NCBI GenBank assembly: GCA_947371015.1
Contig: CANBNK010000010.1
Location: 1-64,000 of the forward strand
Direction of reading: 5' to 3'
From: Acetobacteraceae bacterium
Lineage (GTDB): Bacteria; Pseudomonadota; Alphaproteobacteria; Acetobacterales; Acetobacteraceae
DNA length: 64,000 nucleotides
Positions 35,007 to 43,492 of the stretch are shown here, one piece after another (the stretch's first letter is position 1; the number at the start of each line of letters is the position of its first letter). Under the pieces are notes generated by a model. That model ran no database searches. It was given only the letters and a program-made list of their open reading frames with translations, and was not told the DNA's origin. The translations under genes and the position numbers were made by a program.

Positions 35007-35899
35007 GCACGGCAGCGGAAGCGGAACTCGCCATCCAGGCAAAGGCGACGCTGGCCAAGGGCCAGGGCTACTGGGCTGGGGTGTTCAAGCGGGTCCGGCG
35101 AGACCCGGTGACGCTGGTGTGCTTCGGCATCCTGCTGATCATGTTCCTGGCCATTCTGTTCGCGCCGCTGCTGGCGCCGCATGACCCCTACCAGGGCAGC
35201 ATGATCCGCCGGCTGCGCGGCCTGCAGACGGCTGGCTACCCGCTGGGCACCGATGAGCTGGGCCGCGACATGGTGACACGCCTGCTCTACGGCGGCCGGC
35301 TCAGCTGGTTCATGGGCATCGTCCCGGTCGTGCTGGCCTTCTTCATCGGCACCACGCTGGGGGTTACCGCGGGGTACATGGGCGGCAAGGTCAACATGTT
35401 GATCATGCGGACCACCGACGTGTTCTATGCCTTCCCCTCCGTGCTGCTGGCGGTGGCGATCTCCGGCGCCCTGGGGGCAGGTATCGTCAATGCCATCCTG
35501 GCGCTGACGCTGGTGTTCATCCCGCAGATCATTCGAGTTGCCGAGACGGTGACGCAGGGCGTCCGCAACCTCGACTTTGTCGACGCCGCCAGGTCCTCCG
35601 GCGCATCGGGTTTCACCATCGTGCGGGTGCATGTGCTGGGCAACGTGCTGGGGCCGATTTTTGTCTATGCCACCAACCTGATCAGCGTGTGCATGATCCT
35701 CGCGAGCGGGCTGAGCTTCCTCGGCCTGGGCACCAAGCCGCCGGAGCCGGAATGGGGGCTGATGCTGAACACGCTGCGCACGGCGATCTACGTACAACCC
35801 TGGGTGGCGGTGCTGCCGGGTGCCTGCATCTTCGTCACCAGCATCTGCTTCAACCTGCTGAGCGACGGGCTGCGCCAGGCGATGGACGTGAAGGGCTAA
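35003..35899 (+). CDS. ABC transporter permease (DppC/OppC type)
   Basis: 298 residues. LGTDELGRDMVTRLLYGGRLSW is the DppC signature; EAA loop around DFVDAARSSGASGFTIVRVHVLGN. The operon stops here: the two ATP-binding genes usually found after dppBC are absent, and a MITE begins 78 bases downstream. Confidence 0.93.
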   Translation: MSTAAEAELAIQAKATLAKGQGYWAGVFKRVRRDPVTLVCFGILLIMFLAILFAPLLAPHDPYQGSMIRRLRGLQTAGYPLGTDELGRDMVTRLLYGGRLSWFMGIVPVVLAFFIGTTLGVTAGYMGGKVNMLIMRTTDVFYAFPSVLLAVAISGALGAGIVNAILALTLVFIPQIIRVAETVTQGVRNLDFVDAARSSGASGFTIVRVHVLGNVLGPIFVYATNLISVCMILASGLSFLGLGTKPPEPEWGLMLNTLRTAIYVQPWVAVLPGACIFVTSICFNLLSDGLRQAMDVKG

Positions 35900-35976
35900 A
35901 GGTCCTTAGCCGCCATCGCGGCGTTGTAACGCCCGCCTGCGGCGGTACGGATGTGGAGGGCTGACGCCCTTCGCTT

Positions 35977-36132
35977 CTAGCAGGCTGCGGAAATTCGATT
36001 TTCGGCACCGGACGCCGCAACATTGATTCGCGGCGCCGACGCGGAGCGACAGGAAGTTTCGGGCAAAGGCCCAGACGGATTCCATTGCAACCTTTGTTGC
36101 CCTTCCATGGTAGAATTTCCGCAGCCTGCTAG
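35977..36132. mobile_element. MITE-like element with perfect terminal inverted repeats
   Basis: Positions 35977-35996 and 36113-36132 are perfect 20-bp inverted repeats (CTAGCAGGCTGCGGAAATTC at the left end). The outermost CTAG is palindromic and could be a 4-bp target duplication around a 148-bp element with 16-bp termini. The ~116-bp interior has no ORF. This has the shape of a non-autonomous IS derivative; no matching transposase is in the window. Confidence 0.8.
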
Positions 36133-36237
36133 GGCCGCGGTCCTCAGCCTCCCTGCGACGGGAGAGCTCAAGCCCCCTTCCCGCGCGCCTGGCGGGAAGG
36201 CTAACGCCCGCCCGCCCTCCCTGCTACCGTTGCCCCC

Positions 36238-37665
36238 ATGGACCACCGCGCCGCGCTTTTCCTCGACTTCGACAATGTCTTCACCGCGCTGATCGAACGC
36301 GACGTTGCCGCCGCTGCGGCCTTCGTGCAGGACCCGCTGCGCTGGATCGGCTGGCTGGAAAGCCTCGGTAGCGCAGACCGGCAGCGCCGCATCCTGATCC
36401 GGCGCTGCTACCTTAACCCCATCGCCAAGGTGCTGGTGCCCGGGGAGGACCGGCCGCGCTATTTCAGCAGCTTCCGCAACGCCTTCGTGCGCGCTGGCTT
36501 CCAGATGGTGGATTGCCCGCCGCTGACGCTGGGCGGCAAGACCAGCGCCGACATGGTGATGGTGATGGATATCCTGGACACGCTGGCCCACCCCACGGGG
36601 TTCGAGGATTTCATCATCCTTTCCTCTGACGCCGATTTCACCCCGGTCCTGCTAAGGCTGCGCGCGCATGACCGGCGCGGTATCGTCATCGCCACCGGCA
36701 GCGCCGCCGATGCCTACAGAGCGGCGGCCGATACCGTGATCCGCTACGACGAGTTCGCCGGCGGTGCCCTGGGATTGGTCCCGGCAGCCGAGCGGGCGCC
36801 CGACCTGACAGATCTGCGCGCGGCAATCCTGGCTGAGGTACAGGCGTTGGTCGCCGCGGCGGCCGAGCCACTGGCGCAGGCCTGGGTGGCGCAACAGGTC
36901 ATCAAACGGCTGGGGCGGGATGTGCTGGACAGCGACTGGGCCGGCGCCGGCGGCTTCCGCATGCTGCTGGAACAGGCGTCGCTGGCCGGGGTGGCGCTGG
37001 ATCGCACCCCGCCGGGCTGGCTGCTGGACCCGGCGCGGCACCAGCCGCCCGCCGCGGGTGGCCCACCCCCCGAGGCCGCCGTCCCCGGCCAGCACCTGGT
37101 GCGCATGGCCGGGCTGGTGCGGCGGTTGCTCGGCGTGTTGGGCAATATCCCCATGTTGGGGCCGGACCGGCTGGACTTTCTGCTGGCGCAGCTGATGGCC
37201 CGCCTGCCCATCACCGACCCGACCGCCCAGGACATCCGCACCGGCATCAGCGAAGCCGCGCGCGGCGAGGGGCTGGAAGTGTCGCCGGGCGCGGTGAACG
37301 CGGTCATGCACCGCATCGGGCTGGCCGGCTTCGACTGGCAGGCAGCACCGGGGGAGGCAACCTCGCAGGGTCTGCGGGAAGCGTTCCTGGACAATATCCG
37401 CCAGCAGATGCAGCAGCAGCGGCTGGAGCTGAACCCCGAGGAGACCGCCTTGCTGGCCGAATGGGTTGGCCTGGCGCCGCTGCCGTCCGCCGCCGTCTTC
37501 CCGCCGGCCGAGGAACTACCAGGGGAAACCGCGCCGGATCGGGCGTTGGCAGCGCCGGCCGAGCTGCCGACGCAGCCCTCCCAGGCGGCGGCGAAACCGG
37601 CGTCGGACGCATCACCGCCTGGCTTCGGCACGCCTGAAGCCGAACCCTGGCCCACCCAGGGCTGA
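36238..37665 (+). CDS. NYN domain protein with a probable LOTUS/OST-HTH domain
   Basis: 475 residues. The N-terminal NYN (PIN-like, LabA/DUF88) nuclease domain shows the acidic set D10/D12 (FLDFDN), D105 and D111 (ADMVMVMDILD) and D131/D133 (SSDADFTP). Residues ~188-265 (DLRAAILAEVQALV to PPGWLLDP) resemble an OST-HTH/LOTUS RNA-binding domain. A third helical segment (~285-365) and a Pro/Ala-rich tail follow. Probable RNase acting on structured RNA; target unknown. Monocistronic, 105 bases after the MITE. Confidence 0.8.
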   Translation: MDHRAALFLDFDNVFTALIERDVAAAAAFVQDPLRWIGWLESLGSADRQRRILIRRCYLNPIAKVLVPGEDRPRYFSSFRNAFVRAGFQMVDCPPLTLGGKTSADMVMVMDILDTLAHPTGFEDFIILSSDADFTPVLLRLRAHDRRGIVIATGSAADAYRAAADTVIRYDEFAGGALGLVPAAERAPDLTDLRAAILAEVQALVAAAAEPLAQAWVAQQVIKRLGRDVLDSDWAGAGGFRMLLEQASLAGVALDRTPPGWLLDPARHQPPAAGGPPPEAAVPGQHLVRMAGLVRRLLGVLGNIPMLGPDRLDFLLAQLMARLPITDPTAQDIRTGISEAARGEGLEVSPGAVNAVMHRIGLAGFDWQAAPGEATSQGLREAFLDNIRQQMQQQRLELNPEETALLAEWVGLAPLPSAAVFPPAEELPGETAPDRALAAPAELPTQPSQAAAKPASDASPPGFGTPEAEPWPTQG

Positions 37666-37732
37666 CGCGGCCCCTGTTTTCGCCAGCGTCGGCAGGGCAG
37701 GATACCCGGCAGGAAACGCCGGAACCAAGAAC

Positions 37733-38689
37733 ATGAACGCAACGCGCCGTAGCCTGCTTGCCTCGCCCTTCGTGCTGGCCGCCGGGACAGCCCGTGCCCA
37801 GCAGGGCTTCCCCAACCGAGCCGTGCGCATCGTGGTGCCCTATACCACCGGCGGCGTGTCGGACATCACCGCCCGGCTGATCGCGGAGCCGCTGGCCGCC
37901 GCCTGGGGCCAGCCGGTGACGGTGGAAAACCGCGCCGGGGCGGATGGCATCGTCGGTACCGAGGTGTTGGCCCATGCCCCCGCCGATGGCCACACCCTGG
38001 CGCTGGTTTCGGTCGGCCATCCGGTGAACCAGGCCTATTACAAGCTGCCCTACGACACGATGCGCGATTTCTCGTTCGTTACCCAGTGCACCACCACGCC
38101 GCTCTGCCTCTGCGCCGCGCCTGGCTTCGCCGCCAATACGCCCATGGAGCTGGTGGCGCACACCAAGGCCCACCCCGGCGTGACCTTCGCCGGCACTGGT
38201 GGCGTGGTGCGGTTGGCGCCGGTGCTGTTTGCCCAGCGCGCGGGGATCGAGCTGACCTATGTGCCCTATCGCGGCAGCACCCAGGCGCATCCGGACCTTA
38301 TGAGCGGTCGGGTGGACATCATGTTCGACACGGTGCCGGCGGTGCTGCCGCACATCCTGGGTGGCAAGCTGAAGGCGCTGGCGACCACAGGGGCGCAGCG
38401 GGCGCCGCAGCTACCCGACGTACCCACGATGGCCGAGGCGGGCATGCCAGGCTTCGAGGCGACCACCTGGGGCATGGTGATGGCCCCGGCCGGGCTGCCC
38501 GAGGCGCTGCTGGCCCGGTTGGCAGCGGATTGCACCGCGGCGTTGCGCCAGCCGCGCGTGGTGGAACGGCATCGCGCGCTGGGCGCCGAGGTGGTGACCA
38601 GCGACCCCGCGGCGATGCGCCTGAAGGTGCAGGCCGAACTGGACAAGTGGGGCGAAGCCGCCCGCCGTGCCGGGATTGTGCCGCAGTAG
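37733..38689 (+). CDS. Bug-family (TctC-like) periplasmic substrate-binding protein
   Basis: 318 residues. Signal peptide MNATRRSLLASPFVLAAGTARA, then FPNRAVRIVVPYTTGGVSDITAR, VTVENRAGADGIVGTE, APADGHTLAL. Orphan receptor with no transporter or enzyme gene next to it. A hairpin followed by a short T-rich stretch lies 18 bases after the stop. Confidence 0.92.
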   Translation: MNATRRSLLASPFVLAAGTARAQQGFPNRAVRIVVPYTTGGVSDITARLIAEPLAAAWGQPVTVENRAGADGIVGTEVLAHAPADGHTLALVSVGHPVNQAYYKLPYDTMRDFSFVTQCTTTPLCLCAAPGFAANTPMELVAHTKAHPGVTFAGTGGVVRLAPVLFAQRAGIELTYVPYRGSTQAHPDLMSGRVDIMFDTVPAVLPHILGGKLKALATTGAQRAPQLPDVPTMAEAGMPGFEATTWGMVMAPAGLPEALLARLAADCTAALRQPRVVERHRALGAEVVTSDPAAMRLKVQAELDKWGEAARRAGIVPQ

Positions 38690-38706
38690 GGCAGGGCCAG
38701 AGCAAT

Positions 38707-38740
38707 ATCCATTCTGCTGGACTCATCAGAATGGATTTCT
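38707..38740 (+). terminator. Stem-loop terminator after the Bug gene
   Basis: Perfect 10-bp stem ATCCATTCTG/CAGAATGGAT (38707-38716, 38727-38736) with a 10-nt loop, followed by TTCTTG. The flanks AGAGCAA/TTGCTCT extend the pairing imperfectly. Confidence 0.55.
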
Positions 38741-38761
38741 TGCTCTGCAACCTATTGAAGG

Positions 38762-38810
38762 TACCGCCCTACCCGATCACGCTGATGCAGTGTGAGCGGG
38801 TAGGGCGGTA
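38762..38810. repeat. Long perfect inverted repeat in the hemE/Bug convergent gap
   Basis: TACCGCCCTACCCG at 38762-38775 pairs perfectly with 38797-38810 across a 21-nt loop. No gene is present in 38690-38929, which otherwise holds the terminator and the two-hairpin repeat. Confidence 0.8.
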
Positions 38811-38881
38811 GCAGGGCGCCGCCCTCCCTGCACCCACCCGCTGGGGCCGAGAGGCCCCAGACCCAGGGTTTAAAGGCGGGT

Positions 38882-38925
38882 CCGGGGGCGCCACGCCCCG
38901 GCGGGGTCCAGGGGCAGCGCCCCTG
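38882..38925 (-). repeat. Dispersed two-hairpin GC-rich element, copy 1
   Basis: On the minus strand it reads as two hairpins (CAGGGGCGCTGCCCCTG and a GCCGGGGC...GCCCCCGG type stem) joined by GACCCC. The same layout is seen at 56453-56498 and 57287-57330. It lies just downstream of the hemE stop codon. Confidence 0.7.
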
Positions 38926-38929
38926 ACCT

Positions 38930-39979
38930 TCACCCCCCACGCACCAACCGCACCAAGGCGCCGACATGCTCCGGCGGCGTCTGCGGCACGATCCCGTGCC
39001 CCAGGTTGAAGATTGCCGGGCGCCCGCGCAGTGCCGCCAGGATCGAGCGTGCCTCGGCTTCCATCGCCGCGCCGCCAGCCACCAGCGCCAACGGGTCCAG
39101 ATTGCCCTGCACCGTCACCGAATGCGGCACCGCCGCAGCGGCCCAGCGCGGGTCCATGCTGCTGTCCATGCCCACGCAATTCACCCCGGTGCGGCTGGCG
39201 TATTCCGGCAGCATCGCCCCGGCCAGGCGCGGGAAGCCGATGATCGGCAGTGTCGGGTAGCGCTTGCGCAGTGCGCGGACCAGAATCGCGGTCGGCTCGA
39301 TCACCCAGCGGCGGAACTGCGCCGGCGAGAGCATACCGGCCCAGCTGTCGAACAGCATGATCACCTCGGCGCCGGCATCCACCTGGGCGCAGAGGTATTC
39401 CGTGGTGGCCTCGGTCAGCATGCGGATCAGCCGGCCAAAGAAGGCGGGGTCGCTGAAGGCCAGCCCGCGGGTGACAGAGAAGTCCTTCGAGCCATGGCCT
39501 TCCACCATGTAGCACGCCACCGTGAACGGGCTGCCGGCAAAGCCGATCAGCGCCACCCGCTGGGCGTGCTCGTCCAGCGCTTCCCGCACCAGGGAGACCG
39601 TGGCCATGATCGGCGCGACCCGCTGCGCCAGCCCGGCGGGGTCCAGCTTGTCCAGCCCGGCCTGGTCGCGGATCGGCTCCAGGATCGGGCCTTCCCCTTG
39701 GGCGAAGCGCAGCGGCTGGCCCAGGCCCCAAGGCACCATCAGAATGTCGGAGAACAGGATCGCCGCATCCAGCCCGTAGCGGCGGATCGGTTGCAGCGTC
39801 ACTTCCGCCGCCAGTTCCGGGTTGGTGCACAGGCTGATGAAGTCACCGGCGGTGGCGCGCAGCTCGCGGTATTCCGGCAGGTAGCGCCCGGCCTGGCGCA
39901 TCAGCCACATCGGGGGCGGCCAGACGGCTTCGCCAGCCAAGGCGCGCAGCAGGGGTTTTTGCAGGGTCACAGCGTCCAT
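38930..39979 (-). CDS. hemE: Uroporphyrinogen decarboxylase
   Basis: 349 residues, full length; converts uroporphyrinogen III to coproporphyrinogen III in haem synthesis. Signature PPMWLMRQAGRYLPEYRELR near the N-terminus, ILFSDILMVPWGLG, and GFAGSPFTVACYMVEG. ATG at 39979 (MDAVTLQKPLLRAL); the in-frame extension into the intergenic region is rejected. Divergent from ppsR across the probable origin. Confidence 0.97.
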   Translation of the reverse strand: MDAVTLQKPLLRALAGEAVWPPPMWLMRQAGRYLPEYRELRATAGDFISLCTNPELAAEVTLQPIRRYGLDAAILFSDILMVPWGLGQPLRFAQGEGPILEPIRDQAGLDKLDPAGLAQRVAPIMATVSLVREALDEHAQRVALIGFAGSPFTVACYMVEGHGSKDFSVTRGLAFSDPAFFGRLIRMLTEATTEYLCAQVDAGAEVIMLFDSWAGMLSPAQFRRWVIEPTAILVRALRKRYPTLPIIGFPRLAGAMLPEYASRTGVNCVGMDSSMDPRWAAAAVPHSVTVQGNLDPLALVAGGAAMEAEARSILAALRGRPAIFNLGHGIVPQTPPEHVGALVRLVRGG

Positions 39980-40302
39980 GGCCGCTCTTTTCACAAGAAA
40001 ACAAAGAATCTGATAGGGTGTAGCTGTAGTAGATGCCTGTGGATAACGGGGAGGCATTGCCGAAGGATTCCATCCCCGCGGCTATCCACATCAGCTTCAC
40101 CGGCCAAGCCCCTGGAATCGGGCCGCCGTTCGGGTTGCCCCCACGTCACGGCACGAGGCGCCGTTATCCATACCACCCCGGTGAAAAAGTGCCCGTCGCC
40201 CCCGTGATCCCCCGGGTGCTGGCGGCGCGGCAAAGTTTTCCCCATGCTCCCCACTAATCCACAGCCCTTTTCCGCCGCCTTTCTCCCTTGGGGGGTCCGC
40301 CG
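39980..40302. other. Probable chromosomal replication origin (oriC)
   Basis: A 323-bp non-coding gap between hemE and ppsR. It holds one perfect DnaA box (TTATCCACA, minus strand, 40038-40046) and three one-mismatch boxes: CTATCCACA 40082-40090, TTATCCATA 40164-40172, TAATCCACA 40255-40263. An AT-rich run (39985-40020) lies next to hemE. Origins next to hemE are established for Caulobacter and other alphaproteobacteria, and the maf, secB and Tim44 genes of that neighbourhood are nearby here. The promoters of hemE and ppsR must also be here. Confidence 0.75.
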
Positions 40303-41193
40303 ATGAACAGCCGCCAGATCAACCTGCACCTGGTTTCCGACAGCACCGGGGAGACGCTGAACTCGATTGCCCGCGCCACCCTGGCACGGTTCGAGGGCAC
40401 CCATGTGGTGCATCACCGCTGGAGCCTGATCCGCTCCCGCCTGCAATTGGACCGGGTGCTGGAAGGGCTGGAGCACGAGCCCGGCCCGGTGCTGTTCACC
40501 CTGGTGGATCGCAGCCTGCGCCATGCGCTGGAGGAGAATTGCGGCCGGCTCGGCGTGCCCGCGCTGTCGGTGCTGGACCAGGTGATGGAGCTGCTGCAGG
40601 GCCAGCTCGGCGCCCGGGCCAAGGAAAAGCGCGCGGCGCAGCACGTGATGGACGCCGACTATTTCCGTCGGATCGATGCCATGCACTATGTGCTGGCGCA
40701 TGATGACGGCCAGGGTGTCGCTGGCATCGCCCAGGCCGATGTCTGCCTGGTGGGGGTCTCGCGCTCCTCCAAGACCCCAACCTGCTTCTACCTGGCCAAT
40801 CGCGGCATCAAGGCGGCCAACGTGCCGATTGTCCCCGGCGCCGAACTGCCGCCGGAGCTGGCGGAACGCACGGTTCCGGTGGTCGGCCTGACCATCGAGG
40901 CGCATGCCCTGATAGAAATCCGCCGGCACCGGCTGCGGCTGATCGGCGCCCATGGGGTCAAGCACGACACCACCGAATACATCGACCCCGAGGCGGTGAA
41001 GGCCGAGATCCTGGCCGCCCGGCGGCTGTGCAACCACCATGGCTGGCCGGTGATCGACGTGACCCGGCGCAGCATCGAGGAAACCGCTGCGACCATCCTG
41101 CAGCTGATGGAAGCCTGGCATGTGCGCCGGGGCGCGGCCTCCAGCATGCCCGTTGCCCACCACGGCATCGCGGTGCCCGGCGGGACACCGTGA
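40303..41193 (+). CDS. ppsR: Pyruvate, phosphate dikinase / PEP synthase regulatory protein
   Basis: 296 residues, the DUF299 family: bifunctional ADP-dependent kinase and phosphorylase that switches PPDK or PEP synthase off and on. P-loop GVSRSSKT at 151-158; N-terminus [14 protein letters not shown] is the family signature. ATG at 40303 with a GGGGGG run 9 bases upstream; TTG at 40288 is rejected. The stop overlaps the maf GTG start. Confidence 0.95.
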   Translation: MNSRQINLHLVSDSTGETLNSIARATLARFEGTHVVHHRWSLIRSRLQLDRVLEGLEHEPGPVLFTLVDRSLRHALEENCGRLGVPALSVLDQVMELLQGQLGARAKEKRAAQHVMDADYFRRIDAMHYVLAHDDGQGVAGIAQADVCLVGVSRSSKTPTCFYLANRGIKAANVPIVPGAELPPELAERTVPVVGLTIEAHALIEIRRHRLRLIGAHGVKHDTTEYIDPEAVKAEILAARRLCNHHGWPVIDVTRRSIEETAATILQLMEAWHVRRGAASSMPVAHHGIAVPGGTP

Positions 41194-41804
41194 GCTTGCA
41201 GGCGGCGGGGCCGCGGCTGGTGCTGGCCTCGGCCTCCACCAGCCGGCATGGCTTGCTGACCGGCGCCGGGCTGGTCTTCGAGGCCCGGCCGGCGGCGGTG
41301 GATGAGGAACAGATCAAGCTGGCTGCCCAGGCCGAGGGGCTGCCGGCCGGCGAGGCGGCGCTGCTGCTGGCCGCCGCCAAGGCTGAACGCATAGCCGGCC
41401 GCGACCCGGACGCCCTGGTCATCGGCTGCGACCAGCTGCTGGTCTGCGAGGACCGCTGGTTCGACAAGCCGCCGGACATGGCCGGGGCCGCGGAGCACCT
41501 GCGGGCGCTGTCCGGCCGGGTGCATGTGCTGGAAACCGCTGTCGTCGCCTGGCGCGGCGGCCGGCAGATCTGGCAGCACCTGGAACGGCCACGGCTGACC
41601 ATGCGCCCGCTGAGCGAGGCCTTCATCGCCGCCTACCTGGCGCTGGACGGGGCGGCGGTGCTGGGCTCGGTCGGCGCCTATCGGCTGGAAGGGCCAGGGG
41701 TGCACCTGTTCAGCCGCATCGAGGGCGAGCACAGCGCCATCCTGGGCCTGCCGCTGTTGCCGCTGCTGGGCTTCCTGCGCCAGCACGGGGTGATGCTGGC
41801 CTGA
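41190..41804 (+). CDS. maf: Maf family nucleotide pyrophosphatase
   Basis: 204 residues. [23 protein letters not shown] is the Maf N-terminal motif (the usual SPRR is STSR here); [11 protein letters not shown] carries the catalytic Asp, and the FDKPPD region follows. Maf proteins hydrolyse non-canonical or methylated nucleotides. GTG start at 41190 overlaps the ppsR stop (GTGA). The 200-residue length and motif set suit the alphaproteobacterial copy near oriC. Confidence 0.9.
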   Translation: MSLQAAGPRLVLASASTSRHGLLTGAGLVFEARPAAVDEEQIKLAAQAEGLPAGEAALLLAAAKAERIAGRDPDALVIGCDQLLVCEDRWFDKPPDMAGAAEHLRALSGRVHVLETAVVAWRGGRQIWQHLERPRLTMRPLSEAFIAAYLALDGAAVLGSVGAYRLEGPGVHLFSRIEGEHSAILGLPLLPLLGFLRQHGVMLA

Positions 41805-41868
41805 CCTGAATCGGTGTGACCAGCCTGCCACCGCCGCCAGGTTGCATCACGGCCGCGTCATTTGAACA

Positions 41869-41897
41869 TTGACTACAGTATTCTAAATCACGATACT
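41869..41897 (+). promoter_or_regulatory. Sigma-70-type promoter upstream of the papain-like gene
   Basis: TTGACT (41869-41874), 17-base spacer, GATACT (41892-41897), within an AT-rich island that contrasts with the surrounding GC-rich DNA. Start of transcription would be near 41904, about 50 bases before the CDS. Confidence 0.5.
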
Positions 41898-41952
41898 GCG
41901 ACCCAAGGCCGGCCCGCCCCCCCGAACCGTCCATCCCTTGGAAATGCAGATC

Positions 41953-42495
41953 ATGCCCGATACGTCGCTGACCGCGCCCGGACCACGCCCCGGATGCGCC
42001 AGCGTCGTGCCGGCGCGGCGTGGCCGCACCGCTGAGCCCCGCGGCCACTTGACGCTGACCGCCGAGAATGGCGGCCTGACCCCCTGGTGCGGCCCGGCGG
42101 CGGTCGCCCTGGCCACGGGCCGCAGCTATGGCGATGCCGCCGAATTGCTGCGGTGCAGCGCGCCGGGGTGGTACCCCGAGCAAGGCCCGGTTGTCACGGC
42201 GTATTGGCGCGACCTGCTGCGGGCGCTGCGGCATGCTGGGGTGGAGCACGAGGTGCTCGACCCGACCCCGGACCTGCCCCGCGACAACCTGCTGCGCTTC
42301 GTGCGCGGCAACCTGGCGCCAGGCTGGTACCTGCTGCGCGTCACCGACCACTTTTTATTGCTGCACCATGAGGGCTTCGGCCTGGCCACAGTGCATGACA
42401 ACCGCCATTCCGGCGCGCTGCTCGGCGCCCACAGCCATGGCCGCCGCAAGGTGACGCATGTGGCCCGGCTCTTGGGCGGCCCGCTGGCGCACTGA
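41953..42495 (+). CDS. Putative papain-like (C39-like) cysteine peptidase fold protein
   Basis: 180 residues. After ~38 non-conserved residues comes ENGGLTPWCGPAAVALATGRSYGDAAELL, resembling the nucleophile helix of papain-like/C39 enzymes (Cys 46); VTDHFLLLHH (His 133) and TVHDNRHSG (Asp 149) could complete the triad. No signal peptide and no transporter or substrate gene nearby. ATG 41953 is used; ATG 41944 and TTG 41938 are in frame. Not a named family that I can identify; the catalytic assignment is inference from spacing. Confidence 0.65.
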   Translation: MPDTSLTAPGPRPGCASVVPARRGRTAEPRGHLTLTAENGGLTPWCGPAAVALATGRSYGDAAELLRCSAPGWYPEQGPVVTAYWRDLLRALRHAGVEHEVLDPTPDLPRDNLLRFVRGNLAPGWYLLRVTDHFLLLHHEGFGLATVHDNRHSGALLGAHSHGRRKVTHVARLLGGPLAH

Positions 42496-42500
42496 CGCTG

Positions 42501-42598
42501 GAGCGTGATCGCTGCTGACTGAAGCGCTCACGCTCTGTGCTTGTTGTTGGAGAGACTGATCCAGGGCTTACGGCGATTCCGCCGAAGCCCATCAGGCT
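42501..42598 (-). repeat. Dispersed ~98-bp element, copy B, abutting the rsmI stop codon
   Basis: Related to 27261-27358 over its whole length. A hairpin with arms GAGCGTGA/TCACGCTC (42501-42508, 42528-42535) lies at the end far from the gene. The element ends exactly at the rsmI stop. Confidence 0.8.
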
Positions 42599-43492
42599 CT
42601 ACCCCCGCAGCGCCAGCGCGCGCTGATACACTTGCTTGCGCGGCAGCCCCGTCGCCTCGGCCACCGTCGCCGCAGCGTCCCGCAGACTGAGCCCCGCCGC
42701 CACCGCCGCCTGCAACTGGGCGTCCAGGTCGGCTTCCCCGGTGGCTTCCTCCGGCGCCGGGCCGACCACCACCACCACCTCGCCGCGCGCCTCGTTCTCG
42801 GCGTACCAGGCGGCCAGCTCGGCCAGGGTGCCGCGCCGCACCTCCTCAAACCGTTTTGTCAGTTCCCGCGCCACCGCCGCCGGCCGCGCCCCGCCCAGGC
42901 CCTCGGCCAGCCCCGCCAGCATCTCACCCAGCCGGTGCGGCGCCTCATAAAATATCAGCGTGGCCGAAAGCCCGGACCGTTCCGCCGCCCGCAACCCCGC
43001 CAGCACCGCCAGTCGCGCTGCCGCCTTGGGCGGCAGGAACCCGTAAAACAGGAAGGGATGCGGCGGCAGTCCCGACAGCGTCAGGGCCATGACTGCGGCA
43101 TTCGGCCCCGGCACGGCGGAAACCGGCAGCCCCGCGGCAATCGCCGCCCGCACCAGCCGATAGCCCGGGTCGCTCACCAACGGCGTCCCGGCATCGCTCG
43201 CCAGGGCCAGCCGCTCCCCCGCCCGCAGCCGCCCGAGCAAACGCGGAATCTGGTCATCCTCATTGTGTTCGTGCAAAGGGATCATGGTCACCGAAACGCC
43301 ATGCCGGGCGAGCAGGCTGCCGGTTACCCTGGTGTCCTCGCACAGCACCGCATCCGCGTCGCGGAAGCTGGCGAGGGCCCGGGGCGACAGGTCCGCCATA
43401 TTGCCGATCGGCGTGGCCACCAATGTCAGCCCCACGGGGGTTATCCCCGCCGGGGTCCGGTTCGGTTCGGGAGGTTCGCTTGCCACTTGCAT
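42599..43492 (-). CDS. rsmI: 16S rRNA (cytidine1402-2'-O)-methyltransferase
   Basis: 297 residues, full length. LVATPIGNMADLSPRAL, CEDTRVTGSLL, LASDAGTPLVSDPGYRLV and AVPGPNAAVMAL are the RsmI/tetrapyrrole-methylase signatures; an HTH-like tail (AATVAEATGLPRKQVYQRAL) ends the protein. Methylates the 2'-OH of C1402 in 16S rRNA. Its 5' end overlaps the start of the divergent LpoA-like gene by 13 bases, a pairing commonly seen with the lipoprotein gene. Confidence 0.96.
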   Translation of the reverse strand: MQVASEPPEPNRTPAGITPVGLTLVATPIGNMADLSPRALASFRDADAVLCEDTRVTGSLLARHGVSVTMIPLHEHNEDDQIPRLLGRLRAGERLALASDAGTPLVSDPGYRLVRAAIAAGLPVSAVPGPNAAVMALTLSGLPPHPFLFYGFLPPKAAARLAVLAGLRAAERSGLSATLIFYEAPHRLGEMLAGLAEGLGGARPAAVARELTKRFEEVRRGTLAELAAWYAENEARGEVVVVVGPAPEEATGEADLDAQLQAAVAAGLSLRDAAATVAEATGLPRKQVYQRALALRG

